Shown piece by piece: positions 12,070-22,642 of a stretch of DNA of 64,000 nucleotides (positions are counted from its first letter, which is position 1; each line of letters starts with the position of its first letter). The stretch lies in NCBI GenBank assembly GCA_023078685.1, contig JALGAS010000003.1, forward strand, positions 1,612,001 to 1,676,000, written 5' to 3'. The position numbers and the translations under genes are program-made. The notes below the pieces were generated by a model that saw only the letters and a program-made list of their open reading frames with translations, did no database searches and was not told the DNA's origin. This DNA comes from Neopestalotiopsis rosae. Taxonomy: Eukaryota; Ascomycota; Sordariomycetes; Amphisphaeriales; Sporocadaceae.

Positions 12070-13747
12070 GGCGGCATTAACTCGACTTCAATAAGACCAG
12101 TCTATAAGGAATGTGGCTGACATGCAGTGTCGGGACGTGGGTAGGTTATTTACGTAGTGGTATAGTGGCAGTAAATTAAGCCAGAGGCTTATTTGGCTCA
12201 CTGCTCACTGCTCGCTGCTCGCTGCTCGTTGCCCAATCTCCAATGATGAGGTCACCAGCTCGGATCTGCCCGAGCGCAAAGTCAAAGTGCTGCGATCTGA
12301 GGTTAGAATCCACAATTACTAACTCCATTGATGAGTGTAAGTAGCAGGTAGTATTGCATGGGTCATGGTTATTGATCCGCGGCACCTACGGAAGCTACCT
12401 TTGGGTTACTGTACGAAATAGCTAAACCGAAAACTCCAGTATTCAATGTTCCTTCTGCTTCACTGCGCACACCCGTATCATTTGACTCTTACCGTTGTCG
12501 ACAGATACCAGAGACACGTCTTCAGAGGACTGGTCGACGTCGATGCTCTCGCCGTCGATGGTACTCTCCCTTCTTTTCTTCTCCTCCTCGGATCGTCTCT
12601 GCTGAAACAATGTGCACGTACGCCATGAAACTCAACGTTCTCAGTGCCACAGTCGTACTTGGATAAACTCAATTACCGAAAAGTCTGCGGCCACCAAAGA
12701 AGAAGCCAAGGCTTAACTTCTTGCGCACTTCTAGATAATGAAATCCTTTCGCGTACTCTACTTTCGAGCGATAATCTAGATAACAACTGATTGAATGTAA
12801 ATAAGCACATACATATTCCTCATTGTAGAATCACTTGAGCTTCTCTATTCAGCACATCGGTGGGATTTAGCTGATTGGGAGAGCAGGGGTGTAATAAGTA
12901 TCTGGCACCAACATAGTGGGTTTTTAACAGGATGGGGGTCCATTGAATGAGTCGGCGCCTATGACTGCGTATATCTAGGTAGGCATGAGAAAATGAAAGA
13001 TTCCAAATCTCTTTCCTCGTCCTTTCGACGTTCGTAACCACAAACTCCAGTCAGGCGCCAGCCTTGTCAAGTGAGTCGAAGGAATACGCAGTCTGTATCG
13101 GATTTGTTAATTTGAATGCGCAAGTAAGTAAGATTCGGCTCGTTCTTGCCGTTGGAGGGCGGCCGCACCAGCGAAACATTTACGCATCGATCCAGGCCAG
13201 GCCCTCACCTATCGCATCGCGGGGTTCGTGGCCAACGTCAAGGATCTAACGTCAGCAAAGTTCCTCAGACACTTTCAAGTACATTGCGTTTCATAACTCC
13301 CGCCGAGCAACCACATCTGTCGCATTCTATATATCACAATACAAACTGGTCAATTTTACCATCAGCGCGGTCCCCGATCATCTGATATCTTCTCCATCTG
13401 GGGCCGGCACATCGCCGTCGCAACTACTGATCGCCAGCACGCACAGAAGCAGGCGAGCTAGAAGCGCCAGTTGGAGGTTCTGTCGGGTGCGTAACATGGG
13501 CCTCTCCAATTCTGCCCTCACATAACGGTCGCCACTTGGACTCATGGTCTCGAACGAAGCAGAGAGCCTAGAGTGCTAGATTGCTGTTTCTCAGAACCAT
13601 GCTCCCGTCGCAATCTGCTCCATTGCTCAATGATGGCACACATGGCTAACACCAGATATCTGGGCAGATTTCCATCGGCGATTCTCTCGAATCCACCAAC
13701 GGCAGATCGCGCAATCATCACGTATCCTATCCGAGCGAACGCAATCC
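12070..13747. other. Intergenic region between divergent genes
   Basis: This 1.7 kb separates the acyltransferase (-) and bZIP (+) genes and must hold both promoters. It contains a 7-bp tandem repeat at 12196-12230. No supported gene is seen. The last part (from about 13560) is probably the bZIP leader and contains upstream ATGs. Confidence 0.5.
12196..12230. repeat. Five tandem copies of a 7-bp unit (GCTCRCT)
   Basis: Consecutive units read GCTCACT twice, GCTCGCT twice and GCTCGTT once. The repeat lies about 130 bp upstream of the acyltransferase start, in the intergenic region. Confidence 0.85.
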
Positions 13748-13866
13748 ATGTCGTCGTCAAATTCGCCGCCACCAATGGGTGGCTCTGTCGATGGGCAGGA
13801 CAAAGGAGCTTTGGGATCTATGAATCTAGGCTTCTTGAAGACATTGACCGAGAAGAAGACCACTAG
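13630..13866 (+). other. Upstream ORF overlapping the bZIP start codon
   Basis: ATGs at 13630 and 13633 open a 78-codon frame. It runs past the bZIP initiation codon at 13748 and stops at 13866 in a different frame. If transcription starts upstream of 13630, scanning ribosomes would meet this frame first. The peptide is not recognisable, and the transcription start is not known from sequence. Confidence 0.3.
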
Positions 13867-15105
13867 AGACGGCCAGACGCCGAAGAGACGAGGGCCCAAG
13901 CCAGACAGCAAGCCGGCACTGACCCGTCGGCAAGAACTGAACCGACAAGCGCAGAGGTACATGGGATGACTCGTGATGGATGCAAAGTACCCTTGCTGAC
14001 CAGAGATATCAGAACACACCGCGAGCGAAAAGAACTCTACATCAAGGCCCTGGAAGATGAAGTCCTGCGCCTCAAGGAGGTGTTCAGTAATGTGACGCAA
14101 GACAAAGACAAGCTAGCTGAGGAGAATAGGCAACTTAAGCTGCTCCTCGCTCAGAATGGATCGGTCGGAAACCTGGATGACATGATGAACACGCCCAGCC
14201 TAGGTTATAATACATCAAGCCCGAGTGTGTCCGGTACGTCCGGAAGTTACGCGCCTGCATCGAGCGCAACCGCCTATACGCCTCCCATGACATCGCAGTC
14301 ATCGAATGCACCACCAGCCTCTGCAGCATCACAGATGATGCCGACTCAACAACACGGTCACTCGAGAAGTCTTAGTCAGCAGCATCGCGTGGACTATGAA
14401 CAGGCAGGGATAGATTTCGTTTTAACGTACGAGAACCCCGACCACTCCACCAAGACATATACATCATCTCCTCCCCATTGATTCGTGGCACTGAAAGCGA
14501 TTGCAAGTATGTGAAACTCGGGTCAATGCAGGACCATATCAAACCTGCGTGATGAGACTTGCTAATCGCAGTCGTCTTGCGCGAGATAGACTCGAGGCAC
14601 CATGCATGGATCACATGCCTTGGCTACTTGAAAGAGCCAGCGAGGCCGGTGGCGACCCATGTGGCCACGCACTCATGGCATCTTGCCCTCCCGAGCCGTT
14701 CAACGAGCTCTCCGATGAGATCCCTTTCGGTTACAACCACGCCCAGCCAGAGCTGAACAGGTCTGGCCAGCGGACATGGGAGCTCTCCAAGGCAGATCTT
14801 GCAACACTGCTTGACTTGAGCAAGAAACTCGACCTTGATGGCGAGATAACACCAGTCATGGCATGGGGCGTTATTCTCCAACACCCGCGATTTGCGGAGT
14901 TGCGACTTGAGGACTTTCACAAGCTCTCAGATGAACTCAAAGGCAAAGTCCGTTGCTATGGGTAAGTGGTCATTTTTTTTTTTGTTTGCACAAAATCTCT
15001 GACTAATGAACGAATAGATTTGGCGCAGTCTTGGAGGAGTTTGAAGTCCAGGACGCGTTGAACGCTGTCTTCTCCACAAAGCCGGAGCTCAACGTCGCCT
15101 TTTGA
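13748..15105 (+). CDS. bZIP transcription factor
   Basis: Four exons, 13748-13956, 14013-14426, 14590-14961 and 15018-15105, join in frame to 360 aa. The first intron (56 bp, GTACAT, GCTGAC, CAG) interrupts the basic region. After splicing the region reads NRQAQRTHRERK (about residues 65-76), the fungal AP-1-like DNA-contact signature. A leucine-zipper coiled coil follows to about residue 115, then a Ser/Thr/Pro/Gln-rich linker. A conserved C-terminal half contains CMDHMPWLLERA and GHALMASCPPEPF, as in fungal bZIP regulators. The 163-bp second intron is placed so that GIDFVLT continues into LEAPCMDHM; the more proximal AG would break the frame. Role: nuclear DNA-binding regulator; target genes cannot be inferred. 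Start at 13748 is the first ATG in frame. Confidence 0.88.
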
Positions 15106-15735
15106 GGTCTCACGAACAAGGACTATTCTTAGATGGAAGATAGTTGCGGGAAAATGTTACAGCGGAGGTCCTCTTGGGTACTCATGTCTAACCATGTGTC
15201 AGTGTGTATAGTAGAACTCCCCAGAATCATTTTCACTCCTGTGAAAAGAACGTGAAGTATCAAGCTCGTCAGACGTGTGAGAACGGGTGACAACGTGAAA
15301 TGAAAAATGCCAAACCCCACGCCAGCAACATACTCTAATATCGACTTATACCTCGAATATTACTTGGAGAAGCAATCGAACAGAAAATTAAATTATGAAT
15401 TGCAATACTAGATCGTACAGTAGAACACCTACATACATAGTTCTGTCTTGCACAGTGTGTACGAGCTTGATTTGGGCGGATGTGTAGGAAGCACTGTATA
15501 AACGCACTGTACATTATTTCCAATAACAGCCAGCAGCCAGGCACTTGGGCTCGACTCGCCCCACCATTTCTCGAACCCCACCAAAGGCGAAATATTGACA
15601 GAAATTCAAGCAACCGCGAGAATTTGTGTGGGCGCATCGCGATCTATTCCAACAGCATACCAAACGCCACCTCGCGACACGGTATCAACCCGGAACAGTA
15701 CTCAACTTCTCGGTACCGATACCTTGCGTTTCATC
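15106..15735. other. Intergenic region, bZIP 3' end to eIF3d promoter
   Basis: About 630 bp with no supported gene. It should contain the bZIP 3' UTR and the eIF3d promoter and leader. An open frame runs from 15595 into eIF3d in another frame and has no recognisable content. Confidence 0.5.
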
Positions 15736-17656
15736 ATGGCTTCTTTGGCCGACCTTCTCGCCGCTCTCCCGGCTGAGGACGGATGGGGTCCGCCCGCCAC
15801 CACCGAGACGACCTTGAACGGTGTCCCTTACGCACCTTTTTCCAAGGGCGACAAGCTGGGTCGCATGGCCGACTGGACGGCTGACAGCAAGAGCGAGCGC
15901 GGTGGTAGACAGCAGTACCAGCGCAACTACAGAGGTAAGGGCCATGTGCACAACTTCTACCAGCCAGGCATTCTTCGACGAGAAGCAGCTGCATCGATTC
16001 AGGCAAGGATGAATCAAGCATTCATCCAAAACCATTTGGTCACATTTTCAAAGTACCAAACTAACGAAGAAAACCCGCAGACCAGCAGATTTACGGAGCC
16101 GGAAGCGCGCCAGTCTTCGCTGCACCTGTCGCTGAGGACGAGTCCTCCTTCTCCATTGTCAGCAGAGAGCCCACAAAGACACGATACGGCCGTGGTGCTG
16201 TTTTCACCCGAGGTGGTCGCGGCCAGCGCGGCGGCGTCCGTACCGACACCAGAGGCGGACGTTCTCAGCCCCAGGGCCCTGGACGTCGTGGTGGCGTCCA
16301 AAGCTACAACTACGACAACCGTGGCGGACGACAGAGCGCCCCGCGCGGTGGCCGCCGTTTCGGCTGGAAGGACTATGACAAGCCTCAGAGGAACCGGGAC
16401 GCCAGCATCAACGTCAAGCCCGACTGGAAGCTGCTCGAGGAGATCGATTTCAACAGACTGGCCAAGCTCAACTTGGATACCGACGAGGGCGAGGATATGG
16501 ACAGCTATGGTTTCCTCAACTACTATGATCGCTCCTACGACAAGACTACCGTCAAGTCTGGCGAGAAGAGACTCACACCTATCGACCGTGCCACATACAA
16601 TGTCACCACCTCGTCAGACCCTGTCATTCAGGAGCTGGCCGAAAAGGATGAGGCTACCATTTTCGCCACTGACAGCATTCTTTCCATGCTGATGTGTGCT
16701 CCTCGTTCCGTTTACCCCTGGGACATTGTTATTGTGCGACAGGGCAACAAGATCTTCATGGACAAGCGTGAGAACGCTGCGCTCGACATGGTCACTGTCA
16801 ACGAGAACGCCGCCGATGCGCCCCATGACGGTGCCGATGGCAGCAAGGATGGCATCAACTCTCCCGCCGCACTTGCTGAGGAGGCCACTTACATCAACCA
16901 CAACTTTGCCAACCAGGTTGTTGTTGAGGGCAACAACAAGGTCGAGATGCCCCACGCCAACCCCTTCTACAACGCTGCCGAGGAGTCCGAGGCCCCCGCC
17001 AGCAAGGCTTACAAGTACAGGAGATTCGACCTGTCCCTGAGCGAGGAGGAGCCCATGTACTTGGTTGTGCGAACTGAGGTGGATGCCGTCCAGAAGAACA
17101 CCATCAGCGGAGATGACCAGCACGTGACTGTCAAGGCGCTCAACGAGTTCGACAGCAAGGCACAGGGCAGCGGTGGTGCCCTCGACTGGAGAACTAAGCT
17201 TGTTAGCCAGCGTGGTGCTGTTGTGGCTACTGAGATGAAGAACAACAGTGTCAAGCTTGCCCGATGGACGGTCCAGAGTATTCTGTCCAAGGCCGATGTC
17301 ATGAAGATTGGGTATGTACTCACCAACATTCTTTCTTTCCCATGTCAATGCATGCTAATCTTATTTTCAGTTTCGTTTCTCGTGCTAACCCCAAGTCTAA
17401 CGACAAGCACGTTATTCTGGGCGTTATCGGCTGGAAGCCTCGCGACTTTGCCAACCAGATGAACCTGTCTCTGTCTAACGGCTGGGGTATCGTCCGCACC
17501 ATTGCAGACATGTGTCTCAAGCGCGAGGAGGGCAAGTTCGTCCTTGTCAAGGACCCCAACAAGTCTATCCTGAGACTGTACGAAGTTCCTGCTGGCAGCT
17601 TCGACGACGATGACGAGGAGGAGCCCGTCATTGTCGAGGCCAATGATGAGGAATAG
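15736..17656 (+). CDS. Eukaryotic translation initiation factor 3 subunit D (eIF3d)
   Basis: Three exons, 15736-15934, 16081-17311 and 17371-17656, encode 571 aa. The introns are 146 bp and 60 bp, with GTAAGG...CAG and GTATGT...CAG ends. The N-terminus ([20 protein letters not shown]) and the segment [16 protein letters not shown] match eIF3d. An Arg/Gly-rich stretch lies at about residues 95-150. The conserved cap-binding-like core extends through [16 protein letters not shown], and the tail is acidic (DDDDEEEP). eIF3d is a peripheral subunit of the cytoplasmic eIF3 complex. It contacts mRNA and the 40S subunit, and in metazoans it can bind the 5' cap of selected mRNAs; the fission-yeast homologue is Moe1. 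Codon use is strongly biased towards C-ending codons, as expected for a highly expressed gene. The next gene downstream, on the same strand, is the epimerase. Confidence 0.96.
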
Positions 17657-18022
17657 ACGACTTGTTTAAATCGGGAAGTAGTATGAGATATTGAGACCGC
17701 ATAAGCGGATCGACTGTACATCAAATGCTACAAAAATCATGATCAAAAGTTATGGCGTAGGCGTCAATAGAAGTTTGACTTGCAATACAGCGTGCATTTG
17801 ATTCGAGTACGGCCGTTGAAGTGTTCACTATTGTGTTGCGTCGTCAGTTAAACATGATTTCCTCAGGTGATTGATGTATGGAGAGTACATGATACAGATG
17901 TGAGACCGGGTATTCATGATACTAAATATAAGCACGTATATGGCATTCATTCTGGGAGGCCGGCCGTGACGTCGTATGTTTTTGGAATGCCTTCAAAAGA
18001 CCCCGGCCGAAGCCGCTTCTGA

Positions 18023-18073
18023 AATGCCCCGCGTCACCCCACTTTAACTGAGAGTGCTCCCGAATGCCCCGCG
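18023..18073. promoter_or_regulatory. Cluster of CreA/Mig1-type sites within a direct repeat
   Basis: An exact 11-bp direct repeat, AATGCCCCGCG, occurs at 18023-18033 and 18063-18073, 40 bp apart. Each copy contains CCCCGC, the complement of the CreA consensus SYGGRG. A third match, CCCCAC, lies at 18037-18042. Closely spaced sites of this type mediate carbon catabolite repression in aspergilli (known for CreA). Function here, about 100-150 bp upstream of a pentose phosphate gene, is inferred. Confidence 0.4.
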
Positions 18074-18081
18074 ACGGGACA

Positions 18082-18103
18082 TTTTTTGTTGCCAAACAAA
18101 AAA
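18082..18103. repeat. 9-bp inverted repeat, 4-nt spacer
   Basis: Arms TTTTTTGTT (18082-18090) and AACAAAAAA (18095-18103) flank GCCA. It lies about 70 bp upstream of the epimerase start. It could be a symmetric protein site or chance in an A/T-rich leader. Confidence 0.5.
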
Positions 18104-18174
18104 CCAGTGTATCTCTCACACGATTTGTCTGAATTCTTTTCTTGTTCACTCATATCTCAGCCAATCCAATCAAC

Positions 18175-19217
18175 ATGCCACCGAAAGCAATCATTGCGCC
18201 GTCGATCCTGTCGGCCGACTTTGCGCAGCTCGGAGCCGACTGCGCAAAGACCATGGATCAGGGTGCCGACTGGCTCCATGTTGATATCATGTAAGGCCTC
18301 ATTCACACGAATCCCTCTTGCGCCCCAAGAAGCCGGACAAGGACTCCTCTGCCCAACATCAATAGGAGGCACTCGTAGCCACGAAAGTCAGCCAAGAAGA
18401 AGAAGCAAGCAACGAGGAAAGCGAATTGACATGTTGAGAATCTCTGTAGGGACGGTCACTTTGTGCCGAACCTCACCTTTGGCCCGCCGGTCGTGGCCAA
18501 GATCCGGAAGCACGTCGACCAGCCGACCAAGAGCTACGGCCGGGGCACCTTTGACTGCCACATGATGATCGCCGAGCCCAAGAAGTGGGTCAAGGAGTTC
18601 AAGAGCGCCGGCTGCGACCTCTACTGCTTCCACTACGAGGCCGCCTTCTCGAGCGACGCCGAGAGCCCCGAGGGCACGAGCGACAAGAAGACCAACCCCA
18701 AGGAGCTGATCAAGTACATCCACGACCAGGGCCTGCTGGCCGGCATCGCGCTGAAGCCCGCCACGGGCGTCGAGGTGCTGACGGAGCTCTTGGAGAGCCC
18801 CAACGAGAAGGAGAGACCGGATGTAAGTCTATCCTACCTTGCCTTTCCCTGAGGTGTGGAGCGGGAAGAAGAAGAAGAGGAGGATGGGACGAGCTTTGGG
18901 ACTTCTACACGGAGAGGGAAACCACAATGCTAATACACTTGAATTTCTAGATGGTCCTCATCATGACGGTCGAGCCCGGCTTTGGCGGACAAAAGTTCAT
19001 GGCGTCGGAACTGCCCAAGGTCCAGGAGCTGAGGAAGAAGTACCCCGAGCTGAACATTGAGGTTGACGGTGGGCTGGGCCCGGCCACGATCGGCCAGGCT
19101 TCCGACGCCGGCGCCAACGTCATTGTCGCCGGCAGCGCCGTGTTTGGTGCCAAGGATCCCAGCGAAGTCATTGCTCTGCTGAGAGATACCGTCAATGCCA
19201 AGTCGGCGCAGCTGTAG
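18175..19217 (+). CDS. rpe1: Ribulose-phosphate 3-epimerase
   Basis: Three exons, 18175-18290, 18450-18822 and 18951-19217, encode 251 aa, close to the usual length of about 230-250. The enzyme interconverts D-ribulose 5-phosphate and D-xylulose 5-phosphate in the cytosolic non-oxidative pentose phosphate pathway. The beta/alpha barrel motifs are all present: [15 protein letters not shown] at the N-terminus, HVDIMDGHFVPN with Asp37 and the metal-site His, [19 protein letters not shown], and the phosphate-binding EVDGGL and GSAVFG. The first intron splits the Met codon of HVDIM, and the joined frame restores the motif. The insertion around [16 protein letters not shown] (about residues 97-112) makes it slightly longer than the yeast enzyme. 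The internal exon is very GC-rich, in contrast to its introns. A putative CreA-site cluster lies just upstream. Confidence 0.96.
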
Positions 19218-19942
19218 ATAGACTCGGTAGATGGCAAATGTAGTATAATGGCCTCCATATGAACTATACACCTTTGGACTCGGGTAAAATCGAGGACTTG
19301 TAGCATATTAAGATACTGAATCGGTGTTACGTGTACAACCTTAGAACTGCGTAGGTATTGTCTCTATCAGAATAGTATCTTGTAGACGTGGACTAGAGGT
19401 GATAATGACGTATGTAAGTGCTGGTAGCTATGCAACAGTCCAGAGTGCATCGAATGGACTGTCCAAGAGTATACCGCATAGGTCTCACAATGCTATAGAC
19501 ATACTTGGCAAAGCAGCTCACTCTTGGCTGTGTTGAATACCGACAATATCCGGTTCGCGAATTGCTACTAATAATAATAATTATTATTATTGGGATATGG
19601 TTGGCTGAAGCAGAAATAATGATTCGGACCTGTACCGAGCTAATGTAGTATAGGCAGCCCCACTAACCACTTCATCACTTTAAGTTCGCCTGCGGGGAAA
19701 GAGACCATGTAATTACATGGACTGCTTGAAGAGGAAACCCACTCGTCCTTGTTGATCTATCGGGCGGTTATTGCCTCTGTTTCTTCGGTGCCTGAACATT
19801 ATTGCGTTCCGCTGTCTTTCTTATCTTTGTTTGAAACATTCCTCAGATTGCCCGATTATCCATTCCCTCTATCATACTTCCGAATCATACACAATACGTG
19901 GTTCAAACTATTATATCCTTGTATAATCAGTCCAGAGGCATA
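19218..19942. other. Intergenic region with a perfect AT palindrome
   Basis: About 725 bp without a gene. It should hold the epimerase 3' UTR and the aminotransferase promoter. A 22-bp palindrome lies at 19570-19591. Confidence 0.5.
19570..19591. repeat. 22-bp perfect palindrome of AAT/ATT triplets
   Basis: Eleven bases (AATAATAATAA) are followed immediately by their exact reverse complement. It lies between two convergently spaced gene ends and starts, outside coding sequence, and could form a cruciform or a hairpin in RNA. Confidence 0.8.
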
Positions 19943-21458
19943 ATGGCTTCCTTCGATATCAACAATGTCCGATCCCAGTTCCCAGCGCTGCAGCAGGACC
20001 AAGTCTTCTTCGACAACGCGGGCGGAAGTCAAACCTTGGGGACCGTGGCTGACTCGTGAGTTCTTGCTACTTTCGGCGTTCTGACAAGAGAAAGTCGCGT
20101 ATGCTAATCCACTTGCGCACAGCATATACAAGTATCTGACTACCAACAATGTTCAGCTTGGTGCCAGCTATCGTGTTGGTAGATTGTCGACGGAAAGGTA
20201 CAATGACGGCTTTGCTGCCGCCGCCAAATTTGTGAATGCCAAGGAGGACGAGATTGGTAAGTACAGATGGATGTCGAAAAGCGAATATCCAGCTTCCAGA
20301 CGGGCTTGAGTGCCGAACAGGAAAGGGAAAGCACATGCCTCGGAACGCTTCAGTTTCATTTACAGTATCTTACAAGCAACTGTTTTGAAACCTCGACAAG
20401 ACTTCAGAAACTGACAGTTTGGATAGTATTTGGTTCCGCGACAACGCAGCTATATCGCAACTTGTCAAACTCGCTGCAGTTCCAAGAGGGAGACGAGATC
20501 ATCATCTCCAGCATCGACCACGAGGCCAACATTGCGCCCTGGGTAGACATGGCCGCGCGCCAGAAGCTGACGCTCAAGTGGTGGACGCCGGCAAAGTCCA
20601 ACAACCCAAAGCTCCTCCCGGAAGACCTGGCGGCGCTCCTGACCCCGCGGACCCGGCTGGTGACGTGCACGCACACGAGCAACATTCTCGGCACCATCAC
20701 CGACGTGGCGGCCGTGGTCAAGACGGTCCGCGGCTCCCAGTGCCCCGAGGCCATGGTCTGCGTCGACGGCGTGGCGTACGCGCCGCACCGCCCGCTCGAC
20801 CTGCGGGCCCTCGGCGTCGACTTTTACTCCTTCTCGTGGTACAAGGTCTACGGCCCGCACATCTCGCTGCTGTACGCGTCGCGGCGGGCGCAGGACTCGG
20901 GGGCCATGCGGTCCCTGGGCCACTTTTTCAAAAAGGGCGCGACCCTCGAGGAGAAGCTCGGCCTCGCGGGCGGCTCGTACGAGCTGCTTCAGTCGGTCTC
21001 GGCCGTGCTGGCCTATCTGGGACCGGGTACGGGCTCGGAGGCCTGGGAGAGCGTACGGACCCGCGAGGCCGAGCTGCAAAAGACGCTCCTCGACTACCTC
21101 AACGGCCGCGAGGATGTGACGGTGCTGGGCGAGGCGAGCGCCGACCCGGCCGTCCGGGTGCCCACCGTCAGCTTCGTGGTCAAGGGCTGGAACTCGCAGG
21201 AGCTCGTCGAAAAGGTGGAAAAGGACAGCAGCTATGCGTTTCGCTGGGGCGGTTTCTACTCCAATCGTTTGGTCCACGAGTTACTGGGTTTAGGAAGCAA
21301 CGGGGTTGTACGGATCAGCATGGTGCATTACAACACTGGTAAGTTTGCCCGAACTGGATTTTGTTTCATGAAGCGGACTCTTTTCTCTGACTTGTTCAAC
21401 AGTGGATGAAGTGAAGGGTATCATAAAAGCCATTGACCGGGTCATCTCGGCATGCTGA
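19943..21458 (+). CDS. Class-V aminotransferase, cysteine desulfurase-like
   Basis: Four exons, 19943-20055, 20123-20256, 20427-21338 and 21403-21458, encode 404 aa in frame, with phases 2, 1 and 1 at the joins. It is a PLP fold-type I enzyme. Visible are DNAGGSQ near the N-terminus, VFGSATTQ (cofactor phosphate region), SIDHEAN with His113 stacking on PLP, CVDGVAY with Asp196, and SWYKVYGPH with the predicted Schiff-base Lys222. This pattern fits the cysteine desulfurase-like subfamily that is separate from mitochondrial Nfs1. No mitochondrial presequence is evident, so a cytosolic location is likely. No obvious desulfurase catalytic Cys loop can be identified, so the true reaction (desulfurase, selenocysteine lyase or aminotransferase) is unresolved. 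The middle exon is markedly GC-rich compared with its ends. Confidence 0.88.
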
Positions 21459-22642
21459 GTTGGTGCGTCGATTATCTCGAAAAAGTTGTGAGGAGCAAGC
21501 ATACACCAACGCAACTAGAGCCGCTCAGAATTCGGGTTGGTTGTGACTATAAAGACTTCATCCCTTCTGATGGAGTGCCCTTGATTATAGTCTTTAACTA
21601 TATCTAAGAGTAAAGAATATTATATCAGCAGGGTATTAGGCGTTGACATCAGTATAGTGCTATGGAAATGGCATGGTGGTACTGTTGATTGTGCGATGAA
21701 AAGTGTATAAAAGCCCACCTTTGCTCGATGTCCAGCCGAGTATAGGAACAAGTGATGTATGGCTCCGGTAAATGGTGTTCTCCATGAGCTTCGTGCAAAA
21801 GAATCTTGATTTGTCATCACATTATATTATAACAAAATCACCTACTTCGGCACTGAAAACGATGGTGATACCTCTCGTCTGTGAGTGACCATATCGAGTT
21901 GTCTGTCTAGTACACATCTCAGATAGATAATTGTGATACGCTTCATTACTCGCTTGATCGAGTCCAGCCCACCTCCCCCTGGAAGTCACGCAGAGGTTCT
22001 TTGCAGTCGGGTCAAGCAGAATAGTAACATGGCAATAAATGTAATAAACCTACAGAATGCGCTTATCATATCTTGCGGGCTGAGCTTGCCTCTCCTAGCA
22101 TACGCACCTCTTATGAGAGCATCACTGCACTGCATAGCCGCCCGTATTAGTGAGTCTCAACCGTGCTAGGCATGGACCAACAGCATGTGCAGCCGTACCA
22201 TGTCAAAATGACGAAAGAGATCATTTGCATAAGACGGCATTGAAATATGTCCTGCACGCAACCGCTTGTGTCCCGTTGTGGTGGTCCAAGGGCCTGCCGC
22301 CAATATGCCACCCAGAACGGGCGCTTCACTCTTCATGCAAGCTGGGCGTCCTCTCCCATTGGGGGCGCACTTGGGCGCGCATCAGGGTCTATTCTAGGTA
22401 AGCTGGGCTAAGGTTAGGGCGGTGAAAATGCCCCACAGGAGCTCAGGCTTTACGTAGTAGTGGGAGATTATTCTGCCCATCGTTCGATGAGAGTTTAAAA
22501 AAATATTTGAAGATCGTCCGACTATCAGCTCGGACAGTAGCATTGCAATTTTTTCCCGTTTGTCGCGTTGTCGTCATATATTCAATCTTGATATTTTCAA
22601 TTGGTCGTTACATTCGTAAGAACTCAATTGGCAGCTTCCAAC
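21459..22642. other. Intergenic region
   Basis: About 1.2 kb with no supported gene. The first part should be the aminotransferase 3' UTR, and the last few hundred bases the promoter of the hydroxylase gene. Confidence 0.5.

Larger units (their letters stand above)
17657..18174. other. Intergenic region and epimerase promoter
   Basis: About 520 bp between eIF3d and the epimerase. The last 150 bp hold an 11-bp direct repeat, three CreA-type hexamers and a short inverted repeat, each listed separately. No gene is seen. Confidence 0.6.
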
